Positions 5,772 to 11,279 of a DNA stretch of 11,279 bases are shown in pieces. A program made the position numbers and the translations under genes. The stretch comes from Peptoniphilus_A genitalis (GTDB lineage: Bacteria > Bacillota > Clostridia > Tissierellales > Peptoniphilaceae): assembly GCF_949769225.1 (NCBI RefSeq), contig NZ_CATKPB010000017.1; one strand, given 5' to 3'. Under the pieces are notes generated by a model. It did no database searches. It worked only from the letters and a program-made list of their open reading frames with translations, and was not told the DNA's origin. Position 1 is the first letter of the stretch, and each line of letters starts with the position of its first letter.

Positions 5772-6425
5772 ATGGATAGAATAATTGATATAGTTTTACC
5801 GGCAATTCCACAAACTTTAATAATGGTAATTGCTTCGACAATAATTGCCCTTTTAATAGGTCTTCCCTTGGGAATAATTTTAACAACAACAAGACCTGGA
5901 GGACTTACTGAATCCTTAAAAGTTTATTCAGTCCTAGATGGAATCATAAACATCCTAAGATCCTTTCCTTTTGTAATCTTGATGATAGTTGTATTCCCAC
6001 TTTCAAGATTAATTGTTGGAAAGTCCTACGGAACTGCAGCGATGATAATTCCACTTTCAGTTTCAGCAGCACCCTTTGTTGCAAGACTAATGGAAGGTTA
6101 CCTTATCCAAGTTGACTCAGGAATCATCGAGGCAGCTAAGTCTATGGGATCATCTAAGAGGGAGATAATCTTTAAGGTCTTGATACCAGAGGCAATGCCA
6201 ATGATAGTGACAGGTATCACAATGACAGTAATAAATGTTATTGGTTACTCTGCTATGGCTGGTGTCATGGGAGGTGGCGGCCTAGGAGATGTGGCAAACA
6301 GGTATGGTTACCAAAGAAATGAGCCCCTAATCCTATGGTCAGCAGTTCTTGTAATTATAATCTTGGTTCAAATAGTCCAATTTGTTGGAAACTTTTTGAC
6401 TAAGAAGATTGACAAGAAAAAATAG
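5772..6425 (+). CDS. metI: Methionine ABC transporter permease
   Basis: This 217-residue inner-membrane permease has five likely membrane helices at about 15-38, 52-78, 86-105, 145-166 and 187-209, the number known for MetI. The cytoplasmic coupling loop that docks into MetN is at about 120-141 (EAAKSMG ... IPEAMP), with the usual leucine before the proline replaced by isoleucine. It ends in a lysine-rich cytoplasmic tail. A strong GGAGGTG site (5759-5765) lies inside the end of metN, 6 bases before the ATG, and the ATG directly follows the metN stop, so the two are translationally linked. A purine-rich gap of 57 bases separates it from metQ1. Confidence 0.96.
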   Translation: MDRIIDIVLPAIPQTLIMVIASTIIALLIGLPLGIILTTTRPGGLTESLKVYSVLDGIINILRSFPFVILMIVVFPLSRLIVGKSYGTAAMIIPLSVSAAPFVARLMEGYLIQVDSGIIEAAKSMGSSKREIIFKVLIPEAMPMIVTGITMTVINVIGYSAMAGVMGGGGLGDVANRYGYQRNEPLILWSAVLVIIILVQIVQFVGNFLTKKIDKKK

Positions 6426-6482
6426 AGAAGAAAAAGTGTAAGAAAAGAAGAAGAAAAAAGAAATGACAACAAGGAGAAAAAG

Positions 6483-7310
6483 ATGAAGAAGACAAAAATT
6501 TTATTTACACTAATTGGACTTATTGCAGTTTTAACAGCATGTGGAAAAGATAACAAGCAAGAAGTAAAGGAGGCAAAGTCAGGAGAACTAACTAAGGTGA
6601 CAATAGGTGCATCAGAGACACCTCATGGAGAACTTATAAAGGCCCTTGAACCAAAATTTAAAAAGGAAGGCATTGATCTTGACCTTGTAGTTTTCTCAGA
6701 CTATGTTCAACCAAACCTACAACTTGAATCAGGGGACTTAGACCTAAACTTTTACCAACACCAACCCTACCTTGATAGCTTTAACAAGGATAGGAATACA
6801 AATATAGTTTCCCTAGAAAATTCAAAAATATTTATAACACCCCTTCTTGGATTTTCATCAAAGATAAAGGATATCAAGGACCTTGAAGATGGGGCAGAAA
6901 TTATAATTCCTAACGACCCAACAAATGGAGCAAGAGCTCTACTAATTCTTGACAAGGAAGGACTTATAAAATTAAAGGATAAGAACAACTTAAACTCAAC
7001 TGAAGTGGACATAGTGGAAAATCCAAAAAACTTAAAATTCACTGCAGTTGATGCACAAAATATTCCAAGAGTTTATCAAGATGCAGACCTTGCCTTTATA
7101 AATCCAAACTTTGCAATCTCCAATGGACTTGATCCAAAGGATGCAATAATAACAGAAGCTAAGGATTCACCTTATGCAAACATAGTGGCAGCAAGATCTG
7201 GCGAAGAAAATAATGAAGTTTATAAAAAAGTTGTAAAAGTTTTACAATCAGAAGCAAGCAGAAAGTACATCGAAGATACTTTCAAGGGAGCAGTGCTTCC
7301 AACATTTTAA
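6483..7310 (+). CDS. metQ: MetQ-family methionine-binding lipoprotein, copy 1
   Basis: This 275-residue NlpA/MetQ family lipoprotein has signal peptide 1-19 with lipobox LTAC, and Cys20 would be anchored to the membrane exterior. Family landmarks are DYVQPN (73-78), YQHQPYL (91-97), PNDPTNGAR (143-151), GLIKLKD, ENPKNLKF, INPNFA and DSPYAN. The Arg of NGAR and the Asn of the INxNFA block match methionine-contact positions of known MetQ proteins. AAGGAG (6471-6476) lies 6 bases before the ATG. It delivers substrate to MetNI. It is clearly paralogous to the next gene, but differs around residues 114-127 (KIFITPLLGFSSK), which resemble the Gram-negative type, so substrate preference could differ. 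Confidence 0.94.
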   Translation: MKKTKILFTLIGLIAVLTACGKDNKQEVKEAKSGELTKVTIGASETPHGELIKALEPKFKKEGIDLDLVVFSDYVQPNLQLESGDLDLNFYQHQPYLDSFNKDRNTNIVSLENSKIFITPLLGFSSKIKDIKDLEDGAEIIIPNDPTNGARALLILDKEGLIKLKDKNNLNSTEVDIVENPKNLKFTAVDAQNIPRVYQDADLAFINPNFAISNGLDPKDAIITEAKDSPYANIVAARSGEENNEVYKKVVKVLQSEASRKYIEDTFKGAVLPTF

Positions 7311-7334
7311 TATTAATTAGTTAATAATTTTTTT
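7311..7334 (+). terminator. Weak hairpin and T run between the two metQ genes
   Basis: TATTAA (7311-7316) pairs with TTAATA (7321-7326) around TTAG, followed by A and seven T bases. The stem is all A-T, so it is weak. It could cause partial termination or mark an RNA processing site between metQ1 and metQ2, or be chance in AT-rich DNA. Confidence 0.25.
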
Positions 7335-7348
7335 AGAGGAGGATATAT

Positions 7349-8191
7349 ATGAAAAATTTTAAAAAATTATTTTTACTAGGATCAGTGGTCCTATCACTTG
7401 CACTAACAGGATGTGGCGGTGCAAAGAAAGAAGATGCTAAGGCAGAAGCTCCAGCAGATGGAGACAACAAAATTGTTATTGGTGTATCACCAACACCTCA
7501 TGGAGAAATCATTGAAGGTTTAAAACCAGAATTTGAAAAGGAAGGTCTTGATGTAGAAGTTGTTAACTTTGATGACTACATTCAACCAAATCTTCAACTA
7601 GAAGCTGGTGACCTTGATGCCAACTACTTCCAACACAAACCATACCTTGATAGCTTTACAGAAGAAAGAAACATCGATGATCTTGACGTCCTAGGTTACG
7701 TTCACATCGAACCAATGGCTATATACTCAGAAAAGTATAAGTCAGTTGATGAAATCGAAGATGGTGCAGAAATCATCATCCCTAACGATCCAAGTAACGG
7801 TGCAAGAGCCCTTATCTTACTTGAAGATGCTGGCCTAATTAAGTTAAAGGACAAGACAAATCTTAACTCAACAGAAAAAGATATTGCAGAAAATCCAAAG
7901 AACTTAAAGTTCACAGCAATGGATGCACCTTCAATTGCACAAGTTTATAAGGATGCAGGTGCTGCAGTTATTAACTCAAACTTTGCAATTGGACAAGGAC
8001 TTGACCCAACTAAGGACTCAATCTTCTTAGAACCAACAGATTCACCATATGCAAACTTAGTTGCAATTAGAAAAGAAGATGCTGATAAAGAAAAATTCAA
8101 AAAATTCTTAAAGGTTCTTAACTCTGAAGAAGCTAAGAAGTTTATAGAAGAAAAATTCAAGGGAGCAGTTATACCAGCTTTCGAAAAATAA
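7349..8191 (+). CDS. metQ: MetQ-family methionine-binding lipoprotein, copy 2
   Basis: This 280-residue lipoprotein has signal peptide 1-21 with lipobox LTGC and lipid anchor Cys22, followed by an acidic, alanine-rich linker. The binding-protein landmarks are DYIQPN (76-81), FQHKPYL (94-100), VHIEPMAIYS (118-127), PNDPSNGAR (146-153), INSNFA and DSPYAN. Long blocks are identical to copy 1 (GAEIIIPNDP, GLIKLKDK, ENPKNLKFTA), so the pair arose by tandem duplication or an ancient split. AGAGGAGG (7335-7342), 6 bases before the ATG, is the strongest ribosome site in the operon, suggesting this is the more abundant binding protein. A terminator follows. Confidence 0.95.
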   Translation: MKNFKKLFLLGSVVLSLALTGCGGAKKEDAKAEAPADGDNKIVIGVSPTPHGEIIEGLKPEFEKEGLDVEVVNFDDYIQPNLQLEAGDLDANYFQHKPYLDSFTEERNIDDLDVLGYVHIEPMAIYSEKYKSVDEIEDGAEIIIPNDPSNGARALILLEDAGLIKLKDKTNLNSTEKDIAENPKNLKFTAMDAPSIAQVYKDAGAAVINSNFAIGQGLDPTKDSIFLEPTDSPYANLVAIRKEDADKEKFKKFLKVLNSEEAKKFIEEKFKGAVIPAFEK

Positions 8192-8200
8192 AAATTTAAA

Positions 8201-8224
8201 GAGATCCGAGAGGGTCTCTTTTTT
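8201..8224 (+). terminator. Intrinsic terminator of the met operon
   Basis: GAGATCC (8201-8207) pairs with GGGTCTC (8212-8218), with one T-G wobble, around the loop GAGA, followed by six T bases. It starts ten bases after the metQ2 stop. Confidence 0.93.
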
Positions 8225-8364
8225 ATGCAATCTAAAGTTAATTTACTTTTGAAAACCAAAGAGAAAAAAATAAAAATCATTTCAAAAAGCTTTTATTATA
8301 AATTCATTTATCTTTCACAAATCCATACTAAGATAAAGTCATAAATTATTAGAGGAGGAAGAAT

Positions 8365-9624
8365 ATGAAGAAGAATGACAATTTAAATAAAAACCCTGGC
8401 ATGGGAAAGATTGTAATCATTATCGCCCTAGTTTTTTCCCTTATTGGGGGAATAATTGGTTCAGCAATTACAACTTACAAGCTCTTGCCACAGGGAGAAA
8501 CTAAGACATCAAATAGTGATTCCAATATTACTATTTCTGCCAAGGACAATGTCTCAGTGGCATCAGCCGTTGCCAAGAAGGCTATGTCCTCTGTAGTTGG
8601 AATAACAACTAAGGGAGTCCAACAATCCTTATTTGGACAAGTTGAGGTCCAAGGTGTGGGCTCAGGTGTAATTGTTGACCCAAAGGGTTACATCCTTACT
8701 AATGCTCACGTTGTTAAACTAAATAACCAAGTTGTAAAAGACGTAACAGTTAGACTTAACAATGAGAAGGACATCCAAGGCAAGACAATTTGGGCAGATG
8801 AAATGATTGACCTAGCCATTGTAAAGATTAACACTGATGAAAAATTAAATGCAGCAAGTCTTGGAGACTCTGATGCTCTTTCCATTGGAGACACTGCTAT
8901 AGCAATTGGTAACCCAATCTCCTTACAATTTTCTCAAACAGTAACTCAAGGTATAATCTCTGGACTTGACAGGTATGTTGGAGCAGTTAGTGGTGGGGGT
9001 TACATGACTGGACTTATCCAAACAGATGCATCAATAAATGGAGGTAACTCTGGTGGAGCCTTATTAAATGCTGAGGGAGAAGTCATCGGTATCAACACAG
9101 TTAAAGTTCAATCAGCAGAAGGCCTTGGTTTTTCAATTCCAATAAACTTCATAAAACCAATTATTAAACAAGTTATTGAAACTGGAAAATACAAGGAAAT
9201 GTCCATGGGAATGCTAACTATGAATGTTGATGTAGCAGCCCAAGTCTTAAACGAAAAGCCAGATCTTGACAAGGGAATTTTTGTATACAAGGTTTACGAT
9301 GGATCACCTGCAGCTGCAGCTGGCCTAGAAGCAGGAGACATTGTTACAAGAATTGGCAAAGACCAAGTATCTGATAACAATGCCTTAAAGTCAATTCTTT
9401 ACAAGTACCAAGTTGGTGACAAGGTAGAAATCGAATATGTAAGAAATGGCAAGAAGATGACTACTGAAGTAAGCTTCACTGACTACTCAATAGAAAATGA
9501 CAAGGAAGCCCAAAAGGACTTAAGAGCCCAAAATAGAGAAAAATCTGCTGAAGAAGAAGCAAGAGCAAGAAGACAAGAAGAGTTCTTCAATAGGTTTAGA
9601 CAAGAATTTGGAAACAATTTTTAA
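8365..9624 (+). CDS. HtrA/DegP-like membrane-anchored serine protease
   Basis: This 419-residue trypsin-fold protease and chaperone for damaged extracytoplasmic proteins has a short cytoplasmic start and one uncleaved membrane anchor at about 15-37. A serine/threonine-rich linker leads to the protease domain. The catalytic triad is His115 (LTNAHVV), Asp149 (IDLAIVK) and Ser229 (NGGNSGGAL). One PDZ domain (about 278-373, with GSPAAAAGLEAGD) recognises substrate tails. The C-terminal 40 residues are highly charged (EKSAEEEARARRQEE), probably helical, and extend beyond the usual end of single-PDZ HtrA. GAGGAGG (8352-8358) lies 6 bases before the ATG. The 140 bases between the met terminator and this gene show no clear consensus promoter and no CIRCE or CtsR element that I can recognise. 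Confidence 0.95.
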   Translation: MKKNDNLNKNPGMGKIVIIIALVFSLIGGIIGSAITTYKLLPQGETKTSNSDSNITISAKDNVSVASAVAKKAMSSVVGITTKGVQQSLFGQVEVQGVGSGVIVDPKGYILTNAHVVKLNNQVVKDVTVRLNNEKDIQGKTIWADEMIDLAIVKINTDEKLNAASLGDSDALSIGDTAIAIGNPISLQFSQTVTQGIISGLDRYVGAVSGGGYMTGLIQTDASINGGNSGGALLNAEGEVIGINTVKVQSAEGLGFSIPINFIKPIIKQVIETGKYKEMSMGMLTMNVDVAAQVLNEKPDLDKGIFVYKVYDGSPAAAAGLEAGDIVTRIGKDQVSDNNALKSILYKYQVGDKVEIEYVRNGKKMTTEVSFTDYSIENDKEAQKDLRAQNREKSAEEEARARRQEEFFNRFRQEFGNNF

Positions 9625-9664
9625 AGACAAGATATAAAAGTTAAAAAGTTTTTTATAAAGTAAA

Positions 9665-9686
9665 AGTGGCACCTCATGGTGCCACT
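9665..9686. terminator. Shared hairpin between convergent htrA and the LysR gene
   Basis: AGTGGCACC (9665-9673) pairs perfectly with GGTGCCACT (9678-9686) around TCAT. The + strand continues CTTGCTTTATTTTTTT, a broken T run; the minus strand continues TTTAC. Lying between two convergent genes, it is likely a bidirectional terminator, better on the + strand. Confidence 0.8.
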
Positions 9687-9692
9687 CTTGCT

Positions 9693-10661
9693 TTATTTTT
9701 TTGCAATTCTTTCTAATTTATCTGCGTGGAAGGAATTAAAATATTCTTCCAAGAGGTCTACGAACCTCTTGGCGTACTTGGTGATGTAGCGATCTTTATT
9801 TTTTATGGCATAGATGCCAAGAGTCACAGGTTCATCTCCAGAATAAAGAGGGAAGATGTTGACGTCGTCATCAAACTCCTCCATCCATCTCTTGATATTC
9901 ATTTGAGAAATGAAAACTGCAGCTATTGCCTTGTTGCAAATAGATAGGGCAATCCTTGAGTAGCCTGTTTCAATGTAGTCATTGGGTCTTACATCAGCCG
10001 CCTTAAAGCTCTCGTTGATAAGGCTCCTTATCCTGTTGTCTTGTGTATATAAAAGAAAGGGAAGCTTGCTGAAGTCCTTGAGATCAACTTTCTCAATAGA
10101 TTTTTTCTTTAAGGTCTTAAGATTTCTAACATGTTTTTTAAGTAGCCTATCGCTGACACAGAGGTAAAGTTTTTCGTCTAGGAGGAGGTGAGATTGTAAA
10201 TTTTCATTTTGGTAGTTCTCGTCAATGGAGATGGCAAGGTCTAATTTATTTTCAAGACACATGGCCTCCAAGTCTTTGGACTGCTTCTCGTGGAGGACAA
10301 GCCCAACTTGGGGAAACTCTTCAGTAAATTTTTCTATAATCGAAGGGATAAACATATCTGCACGAGGGGAAGAGGCACCTAGGATGAGCTTACCAATATT
10401 TTCGCTCTCAAGGTCTCTTATTTTATTTATCATGTCGGACTCATTCGTTAGGAGTCTCTCAGCATAGGCAAGATACTCCTCGCCAATTGGTGTAAGCATT
10501 AGCTTTGGCTTTCTAAAAAAGAATTTAGTCCCGTAATAGTCTTCAAGTCTTTTAATGTGGTTGGAGAGGGTTTGTTGTGAAATGTAAAGTTTTTCTCCAG
10601 TTTCATTCATATTTAAAGTCTTTGCAAGTTCTGTAAAGTAGTAGATACTTTCAAAATTCAT
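9693..10661 (-). CDS. LysR-family transcriptional regulator
   Basis: The product has 322 residues. The N-terminal winged helix-turn-helix (about 1-60) carries the LysR pattern: FTELAKTLNMNETGEKLYIS, then QQTLSNHIKRLEDYYG and LTPIGEEYL. A linker helix follows, then a periplasmic-binding-like effector domain (about 90-310). The frame is open upstream to 10676, but AGGAGG (complement of 10666-10671) lies four bases before the ATG at 10661, which fixes the start. It is convergent with htrA, so it is unlikely to be cotranscribed with anything visible. LysR proteins often repress themselves and control a divergent unit; here the divergent side carries the candidate small RNA at 10741-10858. Its effector and targets cannot be read from the sequence. 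Confidence 0.93.
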   Translation of the reverse strand: MNFESIYYFTELAKTLNMNETGEKLYISQQTLSNHIKRLEDYYGTKFFFRKPKLMLTPIGEEYLAYAERLLTNESDMINKIRDLESENIGKLILGASSPRADMFIPSIIEKFTEEFPQVGLVLHEKQSKDLEAMCLENKLDLAISIDENYQNENLQSHLLLDEKLYLCVSDRLLKKHVRNLKTLKKKSIEKVDLKDFSKLPFLLYTQDNRIRSLINESFKAADVRPNDYIETGYSRIALSICNKAIAAVFISQMNIKRWMEEFDDDVNIFPLYSGDEPVTLGIYAIKNKDRYITKYAKRFVDLLEEYFNSFHADKLERIAKK

Positions 10662-10728
10662 ATTTCCTCCTATCAAAAATAATTTGTCATTTATACAAAT
10701 ATTTATTAATTTATTTTGTCGTACTTTT

Positions 10729-10758
10729 ATTATATACTATGTGTATGTTAATTGTGAA
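10729..10758 (-). promoter_or_regulatory. Promoter of the LysR-family gene
   Basis: On the minus strand TTCACA (10758-10753) matches the -35 consensus at five of six bases, and TATAAT (10734-10729) is a perfect -10, with an 18-base spacer. The start would be near 10722, about 60 bases before the ATG. The -35 overlaps the left arm of the inverted repeat at 10749-10756. Confidence 0.65.
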
Positions 10759-10858
10759 ATAAAATATTAAGAATCCCTTATAGTTTACCAGCTTTTTTTC
10801 CTTAATATCACAATTACCGGAATCCCCTTGCACCCACCTCCTTGGGTGCTTTTTTTTT
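10741..10858 (+). ncRNA. Candidate small RNA with anti-Shine-Dalgarno loop
   Basis: No gene on the + strand explains the strong terminator at 10830-10858, so I propose a short transcript of about 115 bases. Two helices stack: TAATTGTG (10749-10756) with CACAATTA (10809-10816), and ATATTAAG (10764-10771) with CTTAATAT (10801-10808). A seven-base A-rich bulge lies on one side only. The enclosed 29-base loop is pyrimidine-rich (ATCCC, a CTTTTTTTC run). A linker with AATCCCC leads to the terminator hairpin, whose loop contains CCTCCT. The only -10-like sequence is TATACT (10733-10738), without a good -35, so the promoter is the weak part of the case. No reading frame longer than nine codons is present. 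Confidence 0.45.
10830..10858 (+). terminator. Strong terminator without an upstream gene
   Basis: GCACCCA (10830-10836) pairs perfectly with TGGGTGC (10843-10849) around CCTCCT, followed by nine T bases. On the minus strand the hairpin is followed by AAGGGG, so it works only on the + strand. The nearest + strand gene upstream is htrA, more than 1.2 kb away and already terminated. Confidence 0.88.
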
Positions 10859-11217
10859 GAAAATTTAAGTTTAGGAGATTTTAAAATTAAAAGCTTGTGA
10901 ACTTATAGGAGAGCATGACTCTAAAAAGATTTGAAAACTTGTAAGTAACTATGACTTCATAAAGATTTATAAACTCGTAAATAACTTTGAATTCATGAAT
11001 ATGTAAAAAGTTGCAAATAACTTTGACTTTCTAAAAATTTGTAAAGTTGCAAGACTTGGGGACTTAATAAATATTTAAAAGCTTATTAGACATTAGAAGT
11101 TTAAAAAAATTTGCGAACTCCTATGATGATGCAAGTTTATAAAATTTCTTACTTATAAAAATTCCATAATTTCTTAAATATAAATCTAAAATTTTTAAAT
11201 AAATTACGATAAGATAA
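10859..11217. other. AT-rich gene-free stretch
   Basis: No credible gene was seen on either strand. The only ATG with a nearby AGGAG (10915) opens a nine-codon frame. The middle of the stretch consists of the degenerate repeats listed separately. Weaker copies of the same pattern may lie on both sides (about 10870-10914 and 11090-11140). Confidence 0.6.
10915..11058. repeat. Four degenerate 36-bp tandem repeats
   Basis: Units start at 10915, 10951, 10987 and 11023, each 36 bases with no spacer. They share the frame ATGACT/TTGACT, then AGATTT, then AAAC/AAAG, then TTGTAA/TTGCAA and TAACT. By hand count units 1 and 2 match at 29 of 36 positions and units 2 and 3 at 27 of 36; unit 4 diverges at its end. 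Stop codons recur inside the units, so this is not a coding repeat on the + strand. Confidence 0.6.
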
Positions 11218-11238
11218 TTTTGATAAATTTTATCAAAA
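11218..11238. promoter_or_regulatory. Perfect palindrome resembling a Fur-family box
   Basis: Ten-base arms TTTTGATAAA and TTTATCAAAA mirror each other exactly around T11228. The inner 15 bases match the 7-1-7 Fur box TGATAAT-N-ATTATCA at 12 of 14 positions. It ends four bases before the -35 of the promoter at 11243. Further GATAA steps lie just upstream (near 11208-11215). The regulator could be Fur, Zur, PerR or unrelated. Confidence 0.5.
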
Positions 11239-11242
11239 ACCC

Positions 11243-11271
11243 TTTACAAAATAAATTACCTATACTATAAT
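11243..11271 (+). promoter_or_regulatory. Near-consensus promoter for a gene beyond the window
   Basis: TTTACA (11243-11248, five of six) and TATAAT (11266-11271, perfect) are spaced by 17 bases. The start would be near 11278, at the very end of the window, so the gene it drives is not visible. Confidence 0.75.
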
Positions 11272-11279
11272 AAATACAG

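Noticed and set aside
8225..8364. Regulatory element (CIRCE or CtsR box) before htrA
   Set aside because: No GGTCAAA-type or TTAGCACTC-type repeat is present; only a loose TTTTGAAA/TTTCAAAA inverted repeat in AT-rich DNA was seen.
10915..10944. Short ORF starting ATG 10915 after AGGAG
   Set aside because: It has only nine codons before TAA, lies inside the degenerate repeats, and has poor ribosome-site spacing.
10915..11058. 36-bp repeats as a CRISPR array
   Set aside because: The units are contiguous with no unique spacers, are degenerate, and no cas gene is visible.

Overview
The window looks like chromosomal DNA from a low-GC anaerobic Firmicute (Bacillota). The codon choice is AT-rich with many AGA arginine codons, Shine-Dalgarno sites are strong, the tRNA genes encode CCA, and there is a T-box leader and an oxygen-sensitive hybrid cluster protein. 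The gene set would suit a Tissierellia/Peptoniphilaceae-type anaerobic coccus, but this placement is inference; no 16S gene or marker is present.

Layout. (1) Positions 1-731 hold a tRNA cluster on the + strand: the probable 3' tail of a tRNA-Thr, then Tyr, Gly, Arg, Gln, Lys, Ser and a second Lys. There is a terminator-like hairpin before the last tRNA and another after it. (2) Positions 732-1041 are AT-rich with no gene. (3) Positions 1042-2734 are a compact redox operon: a 48-residue membrane miniprotein ending in a CLEC motif, a NapH-like membrane polyferredoxin, and a TlpA/ResA-type thioredoxin lipoprotein. All three reading frames overlap, and a strong terminator follows. (4) Positions 2742-4451 carry hcp (hybrid cluster protein) behind a perfect palindrome placed like a CRP/FNR class II activator site. 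(5) Positions 4461-8224 are a methionine uptake operon: a consensus promoter, a T-box riboswitch with an apparent AUG (Met) specifier, metN, metI, and two tandem metQ lipoprotein genes, then a terminator. (6) Positions 8365-9624 encode an HtrA/DegP-like membrane-anchored serine protease. (7) Positions 9693-10661 (minus strand) encode a LysR-family regulator, convergent with htrA and sharing a hairpin with it. (8) Positions 10741-10858 hold a structured intergenic unit ending in a strong + strand terminator that no gene explains. It is a candidate small RNA whose terminator loop is complementary to a Shine-Dalgarno. (9) Positions 10859-11242 hold degenerate 36-bp tandem repeats. The window ends with a Fur-like palindrome and a near-consensus promoter for a gene lying beyond it.

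How it fits together. The redox operon, hcp and htrA would suit handling of nitrosative or oxidative stress and extracytoplasmic protein damage in an anaerobe. The met operon would import methionine when charged tRNA-Met falls. The links between these units are inference from proximity. The least described parts are the CLEC miniprotein/polyferredoxin/TlpA module and the candidate small RNA upstream of the LysR gene.
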